A stretch of 64,000 bases of DNA, from contig DASVLP010000013.1 of assembly GCA_036384795.1 (NCBI GenBank), positions 1 to 64,000 of the forward strand, given 5' to 3'. Every line of letters begins with the position of its first letter. Positions within the stretch are counted from its first letter, which is position 1. The notes under the pieces were generated by a model. The model did not search any database and was not told the DNA's origin. It saw only the letters and a list, made by a program, of their open reading frames with translations. The DNA comes from Andeanibacterium sp036384795 (GTDB lineage Bacteria > Pseudomonadota > Alphaproteobacteria > Sphingomonadales > Sphingomonadaceae). Position numbers and translations under genes: made by a program. Below are positions 1-8,053 of the stretch, piece after piece.

Positions 1-675
1 CACGCGCGGAGTCGCGGTCGCCAGCGGCGCCGATGACGTTGCCGTGGCCGGTTCGTCGCCGGCCGCGAGATCCGCGGCCGCCAGCTCGCGGCCGCGCGCG
101 GCGTCGGTTTCGGCCTGCAAGCGGCCGGCAAGGCCGGCGGCCTGCTGGCGCTGGTCGAGCGGGATGTATCCATCCATCTGCGCCAGCGCCGCTTTCGCCT
201 GGGGCAGTTGCTGGGCGTTCGCGAGCGTCAGCAAGGCATACGCGCGCACCCAGTCTTTCGGCACCAGGTCGCCGTTGAACAGCGCGATGCCCATCAGGTA
301 CTCCGCGCTCGGATTGCCGCGCCGGGCGGCATTCTCGATATAGGGCATCGCCGCTTTGCGCTCGCCCGCCTGGAACAGCATGATCCCGTAGGTGTCGGCG
401 GCCCGCAGGTGACCGAGCTTGGCCGCCCTGGCGTAATAGTCGCGCGCTTTTGCCGTATCCTGCGGGACGCCCCGGCCGAGCCGATAGGCCTGCCCGAGGT
501 TGAACAGCGCGTCGGGATCGTTCGCTTCAGCGGGCGCTTGCCATTGCGCGACCGCCGCATTCCAGTCCCCGCGGCTCCACGCATCGACGCCGGCCTTCAC
601 GTCGGCGAGCGCCGGAACGGCCGCAACCAGCGCTGCCGCCCCCACCATGATCGCGATCGAACGGCGCAGCGCCAT
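1..675 (-). CDS. Sel1/TPR-repeat exported protein, C-terminus cut by window edge
   Basis: Reading from the ATG at 675 gives 225 codons with no stop before the left edge, so the 3' part is missing. The N-terminus has a basic start and a hydrophobic stretch ending in PALA-D, a good Sec signal peptide with cleavage near residue 25. The mature part is made of Sel1-like repeats (for example ALFNLGQAYRLGRGV), then a stretch rich in Gln and Ala. Such proteins act in the periplasm as protein-protein scaffolds; relatives often end in a SPOR domain, which would lie outside the window. The gene diverges from parA across about 220 bp. Signal peptide and repeats are visible; the SPOR tail is inference. 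Confidence 0.8.
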   Translation of the reverse strand, partial: MALRRSIAIMVGAAALVAAVPALADVKAGVDAWSRGDWNAAVAQWQAPAEANDPDALFNLGQAYRLGRGVPQDTAKARDYYARAAKLGHLRAADTYGIMLFQAGERKAAMPYIENAARRGNPSAEYLMGIALFNGDLVPKDWVRAYALLTLANAQQLPQAKAALAQMDGYIPLDQRQQAAGLAGRLQAETDAARGRELAAADLAAGDEPATATSSAPLATATPRV

Positions 676-898
676 CGTCAAACGTCTCCCTAGAACCACG
701 TTTGCCCTTAGCTCGACATAGTGAAGACAGCGTTAGCACAAATTGCCGCGGAGGGCGCCGGTTTCGGCGGCAAAAACCTGCCGCGGGCGCTGCCATCATT
801 AACTGAAAATTAGGGGTGATCTGCGATCCCGGCCCCGGAAGCGCCGGAAAACCATGGATAGCTCCGGCCATAGGTTAGACAGACTAGGGGGAACGGCC

Positions 899-1618
899 TT
901 GCGCGTTTTGGCATTGGCATCGCAGAAGGGTGGTTCGGGCAAGACGACGCTGTCCGGGCACCTCGCCGTACAGGCCCAGCGGGCCGGTGCTGGCCCGGTC
1001 GTGCTTATCGACATCGACCCGCAAGGCTCGCTTGCCGACTGGTGGAACGAGCGCGAGGCGGAGTTCCCGGCTTTCGCGCAGACCACCGTCGCGCGGCTGG
1101 CCAGCGATCTGGCGACGCTGCGCCAGCAGGGCTTCAAGCTGGCGGTGATCGACACGCCGCCCGCGATCACGATGGCAATCCAATCGGTGATCTCCGTCGC
1201 CGAGCTGATCGTAGTGCCGACCCGGCCGAGCCCGCACGACTTGCGCGCCGTCGGCGCCACGGTCGACCTCTGCGAGCGCGCCGGCAAGCCGCTGATCTTC
1301 GTGGTCAACGCCGCGACGCCCAAAGCCAAGATCACCTCGGAAGCCGCGGTCGCGCTGTCGCAGCACGGCACTGTCGCCCCGATCACGCTGCACCACCGCA
1401 CCGACTATGCCGCCTCGATGATCGACGGCCGCACGGTGATGGAGGTCGATCCGGCTGGCAAATCCGCCAGCGAGATCACCGCGCTGTGGAACTACGTGTC
1501 CGATCGCCTGGAAAAGAATTTCCGCCGCACCGTGTTCGCCGCTCCGAACAGCGTTTCGCAGATCCCCGGCGCGCACCGTCCGGCTGGCGGCTTTGGCCGC
1601 CGGGTGGCCCAGCATTGA
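899..1618 (+). CDS. ParA-family ATPase
   Basis: Deviant Walker A motif KGGSGKTT near the N-terminus, the Walker A' region IDIDPQGSL and the switch region VIDTPPA identify a ParA/Soj-type ATPase that forms ATP-dependent dimers on DNA to move or position a cargo. I chose the TTG at 899 because AGGGGG lies seven bases upstream and the protein then begins directly with the first beta strand (RVLALASQ). An ATG at 854 in the same frame would add 15 residues that do not look like the family. No ParB with a parS-binding HTH follows; the next gene is a small ribbon-helix-helix protein. This suggests an orphan ParA acting on a non-chromosomal cargo rather than the main parAB pair. Confidence 0.88.
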   Translation: MRVLALASQKGGSGKTTLSGHLAVQAQRAGAGPVVLIDIDPQGSLADWWNEREAEFPAFAQTTVARLASDLATLRQQGFKLAVIDTPPAITMAIQSVISVAELIVVPTRPSPHDLRAVGATVDLCERAGKPLIFVVNAATPKAKITSEAAVALSQHGTVAPITLHHRTDYAASMIDGRTVMEVDPAGKSASEITALWNYVSDRLEKNFRRTVFAAPNSVSQIPGAHRPAGGFGRRVAQH

Positions 1619-1629
1619 GGGCCGCCGCG

Positions 1630-2166
1630 ATGAGCGAACCCAAGCCTTTTGCCTCGCTCGGTCCGACCCTCCTGGCCCGCAAGGGCGGCGCGCGGCCGGC
1701 CATGCGGCCCCAATTCGCCGCGCAATTCGATCTCAATCCTTCGCCCGACGCGCATGAGGATCTCGGCTGGAACGACATGGGCGAAGACCACGTCGCCGAC
1801 GTGCTGCCGCTGACCTCGACACCGGCCCTTGCCAGCGAAAGCGCGCCCCCTGCCAACGACGGCGCGGCCGAAGTCCACCGCCAGCAACAGGCGATCGTCT
1901 CGCGGATCAAGCCCCAGGCACCTGCGCCTGCATCGACCCCGCGCGCCGCTGTGCCCGCCGCCACACCGGCGCGCAAATCCGCGCTGGACGATGGCCGCCG
2001 GGCCGCGTTCACGCTGCGCCTCGATTCGGAACGCCACCTGAAGCTGCGGCTTGCCTGCACCATTCGCAACCGCAGCGCCCAGCAGCTGGTGACCGAAGCG
2101 CTCGACCAGCTGCTCGCCGAAATGCCCGATCTCGAAACGCTCGCGGCGCAAGTGAAGCGCACCTGA
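1630..2166 (+). CDS. Ribbon-helix-helix protein, probable ParA partner
   Basis: 178 residues from an ATG 11 bp after the parA stop. Residues 1-30 carry a conserved-looking basic stretch (KPFASLGPTLLARKGGARP). The middle is long, low in complexity and rich in Ala and Pro. The last 55 residues (AAFTLRLDSERHLKLRL, then RSAQQLVTEALDQLL) have the strand-helix-helix pattern of RHH/CopG-like DNA-binding or dimer domains. A basic N-terminal peptide followed by a disordered linker and a dimer domain is the usual build of partners that stimulate ParA ATPases, so I infer that role from layout and adjacency. No direct evidence for DNA binding can be seen. Confidence 0.7.
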   Translation: MSEPKPFASLGPTLLARKGGARPAMRPQFAAQFDLNPSPDAHEDLGWNDMGEDHVADVLPLTSTPALASESAPPANDGAAEVHRQQQAIVSRIKPQAPAPASTPRAAVPAATPARKSALDDGRRAAFTLRLDSERHLKLRLACTIRNRSAQQLVTEALDQLLAEMPDLETLAAQVKRT

Positions 2167-2192
2167 GCGGCATCGCACCAGAGGAAACGACC

Positions 2193-3605
2193 ATGACCGT
2201 CACCGCCACCAGCAACGGGAACCGCAGCGCGAGGCTGATCGGCCTGGCGCTGACCACCGCCCTTGCCAGCGCCGCCTTGACGGGTTGTGCGGCATCGTCG
2301 GCGCCGCCGGCCTCGCTTTCGGCCAATCGGGCGAGCGCGGCACTGGCGGATGGCAACCATGACAAGGCGATCCGCAACGCCGAAGCGGCAGTGCTGGCCG
2401 ACGGGCGCAATCCCGCCTTCCGCGCCACGCTGGGCGCCGCTTATCTCCAGGCCGGCAGGTTCGGCTCCGCGGCGACCGAATTCGACAATGCGATCAAGCT
2501 GGGCGACACCAGCGGCCGCACCGCGCTCAGCCTCGCGCTGGCGTTGGCGGCGGACGCGAAGTACCCGCAAGCGGTCGCGGTGCTCGATGCCAACCAGGGC
2601 ACGATCGCGCCGAGCGACCTCGGCCTTGCCTATTCGCTCTCGGCCCGCCCGGATCAGGGCATCAACGTGCTGACCAATGCCGTGCGCGGCGGCGAGAACA
2701 CCGCCAAGGTTCGCCAGAATCTGGCCTACAGCTTCGCGCTCGCGGGCCGCTGGCGTGAAGCCCGGCTGATGGCGGCCGAAGACGTGCCGGCCGACAAGCT
2801 GGGCGACCGCATGGCCGAATGGGCGCAGTACGTGCAGCCCGACGCCTATCGCACGCGTGTCGCTGCGCTGCTTTCGGTTCCGGCGAACCTCGCCGATCCG
2901 GGCGAACCGGTGCAGCTTGCGCTGGCAAATTACCCGACTTCCGAGCAGCTCGCGGCGCAGACCGCGCCCGCTCCCGCATCGGCCCCCGTGCCCGAGGCGG
3001 TCGCCCAGGCCGAGCTTCCACCCGCCGCTGCGAGCCCTGCGCCCGCCGTCGGCGGCGAGCTTCCGCCGATCGGCGATCCGGTCGATGCTTCGGTCGCTGC
3101 TACCACGGTCTACCAGGCGAAGGGCGCCGACGCGCCGAGCACTTTCCAGACCGCCTTCCAGTCGCCCGAAGAGGCGAGCGCCGCAACCCCGCAGCCCGAG
3201 GTTGATTCGGCGCGCTTCATCGCCCGGCCGGCAGCACAAAAAGCCGCCTCCCGGACGGCTGCGGTCACGACGCGCGAGATCGTAGCCGAAAACGGCGCGA
3301 CCGCCGCAGCCGGCAGCCATCTCGTCCAGCTGGGCTCGTTCTCGAGCGAGGCCGGCGCGAAGCGCGCGTGGACGATCTACGTGAAGCGCTATCCGCAGCT
3401 CGCCAGCCACGACATGGTGATCACCCGCGCAATGGTGCGCGGAAAGAACTACTGGCGCGTCTCGGCCGCGGGCTACGATCTCGCGAGCTCGCGCGCGATG
3501 TGCGGCCAGGTGAAGGAAAGCTCGGGCGAGGGCTGCTTCGCCTACGCCGAGGACCACCCGCTGCCGGGCGCGATCGGCGACGGCACCCGCTTCGCGATGC
3601 GCTAA
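2193..3605 (+). CDS. TPR and SPOR-domain lipoprotein
   Basis: 470 residues. The N-terminus is a lipoprotein signal peptide with lipobox ALTGC. Residues about 40-250 form tetratricopeptide-type helical repeats (NHDKAIRNAEAAVLADGRN and later copies). A Pro/Ala-rich linker follows, and the last 80 residues form a SPOR domain (HLVQLGSFSSEAGAKRAW to the ESSGEGCF end). SPOR domains bind peptidoglycan strands lacking stem peptides, typically at the division site. A good ribosome site (AGAGGAAA) precedes the ATG. It follows the ParA pair by 26 bp and is probably in the same operon. Its stop overlaps the stop of the convergent pyrC-like gene by four bases. Confidence 0.85.
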   Translation: MTVTATSNGNRSARLIGLALTTALASAALTGCAASSAPPASLSANRASAALADGNHDKAIRNAEAAVLADGRNPAFRATLGAAYLQAGRFGSAATEFDNAIKLGDTSGRTALSLALALAADAKYPQAVAVLDANQGTIAPSDLGLAYSLSARPDQGINVLTNAVRGGENTAKVRQNLAYSFALAGRWREARLMAAEDVPADKLGDRMAEWAQYVQPDAYRTRVAALLSVPANLADPGEPVQLALANYPTSEQLAAQTAPAPASAPVPEAVAQAELPPAAASPAPAVGGELPPIGDPVDASVAATTVYQAKGADAPSTFQTAFQSPEEASAATPQPEVDSARFIARPAAQKAASRTAAVTTREIVAENGATAAAGSHLVQLGSFSSEAGAKRAWTIYVKRYPQLASHDMVITRAMVRGKNYWRVSAAGYDLASSRAMCGQVKESSGEGCFAYAEDHPLPGAIGDGTRFAMR

Positions 3606-4834
3606 TCCGCGATCCGCACGCCGCCCTTGTAGAGCGCGGTGACGCGGCCCTGCACGCCGAGACGATCGAACGGCGTGTTGCCGGCGCTCGCTTCCATCTT
3701 CGCCGAATCGACCATCCACGCGCGATCGGGATCGATCAGCGCGATGTCGGCTTGCGCGCCTTGAACGAGCTTTCCGGCGTCGACGCCGAGCAGGTCCGCC
3801 GGCCTGCCGGCAACGAGGCCGAACGCGCGTTCGGTGCCGATCACGCCCTCGCGCACCAGCGAAAGCACCATCGCGAGCAGCGTTTCCGCGCCCGCCATCC
3901 CAGGTTCGGCATCGGCGAACGGCAGGCGCTTGTCCTCGGGCCCGCGCGGATCGTGGCCCGAGGCGATCACGTCGATCGTGCCGTCGCCGATCGCCTCGAC
4001 CACCGCGCGCCGGTCCGCCTCGCTCCGGAGCGGCGGCGAGAGGCGCGCGAACGTGCGGAACTCGCCCATCGCGAGGTCCGAGAGCATGAAATGCGCCGGG
4101 GTCACGCCCGCGGTGACGGCAACCCCACGCCGCTTGGCGGCACGCACCAAATCGAGCGCGGCGCGCGTGGTGACCTGGCGGAAATGCAGCCGCGCCCCGG
4201 CCAGCTCGGCAAGCGCGAGGTCGCGCGCGACCGCCAGCGCTTCGGCTTCCGCCGGTGCGCTCGGCAGTCCGAGCCGGGTCGCCATTTCACCCGCGGTCGC
4301 GACCGCATCGCCGGCGAGGCCCCCGTCCTCGGCATGGCTCACCACCACCAGATCGAGCATCGCGGCATAGCGCAGCAGGCGCAGCATCACGCCGGAATCG
4401 GCGATCCAGCCGCGTCCGGTGGCGATCGCGCGCGCGCCTGCGTCGCGCATCAGCGCGAGCTCCGCGATGTCCTCGCCGGCAAGGCCGATCGTCGCGGCGG
4501 CCAGCGGATGGACCCACAAGTCGGGCTTGCCGCTGTAGGCGAGGAACTGCACACGCGCCGGATGGTCGAGCGGCGGCGACTGGTCCGGCATCAGCGCCGC
4601 GCGGGTGATTCCGCCGAAGTGGAACGCCGGCTTGTCGACCGCGAACACGCCGAAATCGACCAGGCCCGGCGCGAGGAGCTTGCCCTGTGCGTCGATTATC
4701 TCGTCGCCATCGTTGGCCGCTGAATCTCCGACCGTGGCAATCCGCCCGTCCACGCAGCGCAGCGCGCCCTCGCGCACGCCCCCGGGCAGCACCAGCCGGG
4801 CGTTGACGAACGCGAGCGGCCTCGCCTGCTTCAT
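3602..4834 (-). CDS. Dihydroorotase-like protein with degraded active site (PyrC'-type)
   Basis: 410 residues with the overall amidohydrolase/dihydroorotase fold (PGLVDFG, HAEDGGLAG, RSEADRRAVVEAIGDG, ADIALIDPD). Metal and catalytic residues are missing. The family HxH after PGLVD is replaced by Gly62 and Phe64, the HVS histidine region reads HFRQVTT, TPHH reads TPAHF, and the catalytic Asp of the DHAP motif is Gly293 (SGHDP). The start ATG overlaps the pyrB stop (ATGA). In pseudomonads an inactive PyrC' encoded next to pyrB is needed to assemble aspartate transcarbamoylase; by position and residue losses this gene fits that role. Automatic annotation would probably call it an active dihydroorotase. 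A working PyrC must then be elsewhere. Confidence 0.85.
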   Translation of the reverse strand: MKQARPLAFVNARLVLPGGVREGALRCVDGRIATVGDSAANDGDEIIDAQGKLLAPGLVDFGVFAVDKPAFHFGGITRAALMPDQSPPLDHPARVQFLAYSGKPDLWVHPLAAATIGLAGEDIAELALMRDAGARAIATGRGWIADSGVMLRLLRYAAMLDLVVVSHAEDGGLAGDAVATAGEMATRLGLPSAPAEAEALAVARDLALAELAGARLHFRQVTTRAALDLVRAAKRRGVAVTAGVTPAHFMLSDLAMGEFRTFARLSPPLRSEADRRAVVEAIGDGTIDVIASGHDPRGPEDKRLPFADAEPGMAGAETLLAMVLSLVREGVIGTERAFGLVAGRPADLLGVDAGKLVQGAQADIALIDPDRAWMVDSAKMEASAGNTPFDRLGVQGRVTALYKGGVRIAD

Positions 4835-5853
4835 GCCCAGCCCTCCACCCCGCGCGCGCGGCGGGTGACGACCTCGAGGCACGCCATGCGGATCGCCACC
4901 CCCATCTCGACCTGTCCGGTGATCAGCGAGCGGTCGGGCAGGTCCGCGACGTCGCTGTCGATCTCGACTCCCCGGTTCATCGGCCCCGGATGCATGATCA
5001 GCGCATCGGGCGCGGCGCGGGCGAGGCGCTTGCGGGTGAGCCCGTAGAGGTGGCGGTATTCGCGCGGCGAAGGCACGAAGCGCCCGCTCATCCGCTCGTT
5101 CTGCAAGCGCAGCATCATCACTACTTCGGCGCCTTCGAGCGCGGTGTCGAAATCGTGGAACGGCTCGACCCCCATCGCCGCAATCTGCGTCGGCATCAGC
5201 GCGGGCGGGGCGCAGACCCTGACTTTCGCCCCGAGCGCCTGGAGGCACAGGATGTTCGAGCGGGCAACGCGGCTGTGCAGGATGTCGCCGCAGATCGTCA
5301 CCGCAAGGCCGGTGAGCAGGCCGTCGCCGCTCGGGCGCCCCTGGCGCTGCAGCGCGTGGCGCAGCGCAAGCGCGTCGAGCAACGCCTGCGTCGGATGCTC
5401 GTGCTGGCCGTCACCGGCGTTGAGCACCGGGCAATCGACTTTGCCGGCGATCAGCGCGACCGCGCCGGAACTCGCGTGGCGGATCACGATCGCATCCGCG
5501 CGCATCGCGTTCAGCGTCATCGCGGTGTCGATCAGGGTCTCGCCCTTCTTCACGCTCGACTGCGCGGCGTGCATGTTGACGACGTCGGCGCCGAGCCGCT
5601 TGCCGGCGATCTCGAAGCTCAGCAGCGTGCGGGTCGAGTTCTCGAAGAACGCATTGATGATGGTGAGCCCCGACAGCGCATCGGCATGCTTGCTCGGCTG
5701 GCGGTTGAGCGCGACCCACTGCTCGGCCTCGTCGAGCAGGAACAGGATTTCGTGGGTCTGGAGATGGCCGATCCCGAGCAGGTCCCGGTGCGGGAAAGCC
5801 TGTCCGCCCGCCGGATAGCGGCCGGAAACGGCAGGATGGTGCGCCGATGTCAT
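4831..5853 (-). CDS. pyrB: Aspartate carbamoyltransferase catalytic chain
   Basis: 340 residues. Condenses carbamoyl phosphate with aspartate in the second step of UMP synthesis. The carbamoyl-phosphate motif FFENSTRTLLSFE, the HASSGA segment and HPTQALLDAL are all present, and the C-terminal aspartate-binding domain includes MHPGPMNRG. I start at the ATG at 5853 (MTSAHHPAVSG). Another in-frame ATG at 5868 would add five residues, and neither has a clear ribosome site. The stop overlaps the start of the dihydroorotase-like gene by four bases, so the two are translationally coupled and probably form one complex. Confidence 0.94.
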   Translation of the reverse strand: MTSAHHPAVSGRYPAGGQAFPHRDLLGIGHLQTHEILFLLDEAEQWVALNRQPSKHADALSGLTIINAFFENSTRTLLSFEIAGKRLGADVVNMHAAQSSVKKGETLIDTAMTLNAMRADAIVIRHASSGAVALIAGKVDCPVLNAGDGQHEHPTQALLDALALRHALQRQGRPSGDGLLTGLAVTICGDILHSRVARSNILCLQALGAKVRVCAPPALMPTQIAAMGVEPFHDFDTALEGAEVVMMLRLQNERMSGRFVPSPREYRHLYGLTRKRLARAAPDALIMHPGPMNRGVEIDSDVADLPDRSLITGQVEMGVAIRMACLEVVTRRARGVEGWA

Positions 5854-6007
5854 TAAAGCCGAGCCCATAGGCAGTGTTGGGCGCTTGCGCAACGTCCCTG
5901 ATCGAAGTGCGTTACGTCTCGGAAAGGTTTGCGGTGGAACGCCGTACCTTCCACGCCTAGACAGGCGCACATCGCGGTTTCGAGTTGGGCGGCTTCGAGG
6001 TTGGATC

Positions 6008-7894
6008 ATGGGTTTTGCAGGCAAGGTCTGGCGGCTGCTGGTCGGAATCAAGGACGGACTCACGCTGATCCTGTTGCTGCTGTTCTTCATCCTGCTGTTC
6101 GCCGCGCTGTCGAACCGGCCGAGCCCCGGGGTGGTCCGCCCCGGCGCCTTGCTGATCGATCTCGACGGCGCGGTGGTCGAGGAAGCGTCGCGGATCGACC
6201 CGCTGACGGTGCTGCTCGGCGGCCAGTTGCCAACCCGCGAATACCAGGCGCGCGACATCGTCCGCGCGCTCGATGCGGCCGCGACCGACAGCAGGATCAA
6301 GGCGGTGGTGTTCGACCTCACCGATTTCACCGGCGGCGGGCAGGCGCACATGGAAGCGATCGGCGCGGCGATGGACCGCGTGCGCGCGGCGAAGAAGCCG
6401 GTGCTGACTTACGCGCTGGCCTATACCGACGATTCGGTGCTGCTCGCCGCGCATGCGAGCGAGGCGTGGGTCGACCCGCTGGGCGGCGCGGTGGTCAGCG
6501 GGCCGGGCGGGACCAACCTTTACTACGCGCGGCTGTTCGACAAGCTCGGGGTCAACGCGCACGTCTATCGCGTCGGCACCTACAAGTCGGCGGTCGAGCC
6601 TTACATGCTTTCGGGGATGTCGCCCGCCGCGCGCCAGAACGCACAGGCGCTCTATGGCGCGCTGTGGGCGGACTGGCAGGCCAACGTGAAGCAGGCGCGG
6701 CCCAAGGCGAACCTCGACCTCGTCACCCGGAACACCGTCGCCTGGCTCGACGCTAGCAAGGGCGACACCGCCCAGGCCGCGGTTGCCGCGGGGCTGGTCG
6801 ACAAGGTGGGCGACAAGGCCGCGTTCGGCGACCGCGTGGCGAAGATCGTCGGCGACGACCAGTGGAGCGACGCGCCGGGTGCCTATGCCAAGACCGACCT
6901 CAAGCCGTGGCTCGCCGCGCATGAGCCCGCCACTCCCGGCAAGGCGATCGGGGTGATCACGATCGCGGGCGACATCACCGACGGTGATGAGGGCCCGGGC
7001 ACCGCCGGCGGCGAGCGGATCGCCAAATTGCTCGACGATGCGCTCGACGACAATCTCGCCGCGCTGGTGGTGCGGGTCGATTCGCCGGGCGGCACGGTGA
7101 CCGGCGCCGAAACGATCCGCCGGGCGATCCTGCGCCACAAGGCGACCGGCATTCCGATCGCGGTGTCGATGGGCAACCTTGCGGCGAGCGGCGGTTACTG
7201 GGTCTCGACCACCGGCGACCGGATCTTCGCCGAGCCGGAGACGATCACCGGATCGATCGGCATCTTCGGCGTGGTGCCGAGCTTCGAGAAGACTCTCGCG
7301 AAATTCGGCATCGATAGCGACGGCATCCAGACCACGCCGCTGTCGGGCCAGCCCGACATTCTCGGCGGGTTCACCCCCCAAGTCGACGCGTTGCTGCAGA
7401 AGACGATCGAGCACGGCTACGACCTGTTCGTGACTCTTGTCGCCCAGTCGCGCCACAAGACCGTGCAGCAGATCGACGCGATCGGGCAGGGCCATGTGTG
7501 GGACGGCGGCACCGCGCGGCAGATCGGCCTGGTCGATCAGTTCGGCGGACTGGACGATGCGCTCGAATGGGCGGCCAAGCGCGCCGGGCTGAAGGATGGC
7601 CAGTGGCACGCGAAGTTCCTCGGCTCCAAGCCCGATCGTTACGACACGCTGATTCAGCAACTGGTGATCGGCGATCCGGACGACGACGATCAGGCACAGG
7701 CGCGCGACCTGGTCGGCTTCGCCGCGCTGCACGAGCGCGAGGCGGCGGGCCGCGCCGAGGCGGGGCTCAAGCGCCTGCTGGGCGGAACGGGGGCGCAAGC
7801 CTATTGCCTCGAGTGCCCGTCGCTCACCCCCGCGCCGGCGCCGGGGGCGGACATCGGCACCTTGAGCATGCTTGCGCGCCTGCTCGGCATCTAG
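6008..7894 (+). CDS. sppA: Signal peptide peptidase SppA, long (67 kDa) form
   Basis: 628 residues. A membrane-bound serine protease that degrades cleaved signal peptides in the inner membrane. One transmembrane helix lies at about residues 16-37 (LTLILLLLFFILLFAAL), followed by tandem crotonase-like halves as in the long E. coli form. The catalytic Lys/Ser dyad is visible: Lys193 in GTYKSAVEP and Ser394 in NLAASGGYW, close to K209 and S409 of the E. coli enzyme. The ATG at 6008 is chosen because upstream in-frame sequence is basic and not protein-like. It diverges from pyrB and is followed by tRNA-Val. Confidence 0.94.
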   Translation: MGFAGKVWRLLVGIKDGLTLILLLLFFILLFAALSNRPSPGVVRPGALLIDLDGAVVEEASRIDPLTVLLGGQLPTREYQARDIVRALDAAATDSRIKAVVFDLTDFTGGGQAHMEAIGAAMDRVRAAKKPVLTYALAYTDDSVLLAAHASEAWVDPLGGAVVSGPGGTNLYYARLFDKLGVNAHVYRVGTYKSAVEPYMLSGMSPAARQNAQALYGALWADWQANVKQARPKANLDLVTRNTVAWLDASKGDTAQAAVAAGLVDKVGDKAAFGDRVAKIVGDDQWSDAPGAYAKTDLKPWLAAHEPATPGKAIGVITIAGDITDGDEGPGTAGGERIAKLLDDALDDNLAALVVRVDSPGGTVTGAETIRRAILRHKATGIPIAVSMGNLAASGGYWVSTTGDRIFAEPETITGSIGIFGVVPSFEKTLAKFGIDSDGIQTTPLSGQPDILGGFTPQVDALLQKTIEHGYDLFVTLVAQSRHKTVQQIDAIGQGHVWDGGTARQIGLVDQFGGLDDALEWAAKRAGLKDGQWHAKFLGSKPDRYDTLIQQLVIGDPDDDDQAQARDLVGFAALHEREAAGRAEAGLKRLLGGTGAQAYCLECPSLTPAPAPGADIGTLSMLARLLGI

Positions 7895-7957
7895 CCGCGC
7901 GCGGGCGCTTGTCATTCGCGGCGAGGCATGGCAATGGCGCGCCCCTGCCGAGACGGC

Positions 7958-8032
7958 GGGCGCGTAGCTCAGTGGTAGAGCACACCCTTCACACGGGTGG
8001 GGTCGCAAGTTCAATCCTTGCCGCGCCCACCA
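7958..8032 (+). tRNA. tRNA-Val (CAC)
   Basis: 75 nt including encoded CCA. The acceptor stem GGGCGCG (7958-7964) pairs with CGCGCCC (8022-8028), with A as discriminator base. The D arm begins TAGCTCAGTGGTAGAGCA. The anticodon stem CACCC/GGGTG encloses the loop TTCACAC with anticodon CAC, reading the valine codon GUG. The T arm contains GTTCAATCC. It sits between sppA and serS, 22 bp before the serS start. Confidence 0.96.
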
Positions 8033-8053
8033 TTGCTTCGAAAGCCCGCGCCC

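Noticed and set aside
1476..3719. 747-codon minus-strand frame over the ParA/RHH/SPOR genes
   Set aside because: Overlaps three supported plus-strand genes and has Arg-rich, domain-free translation.
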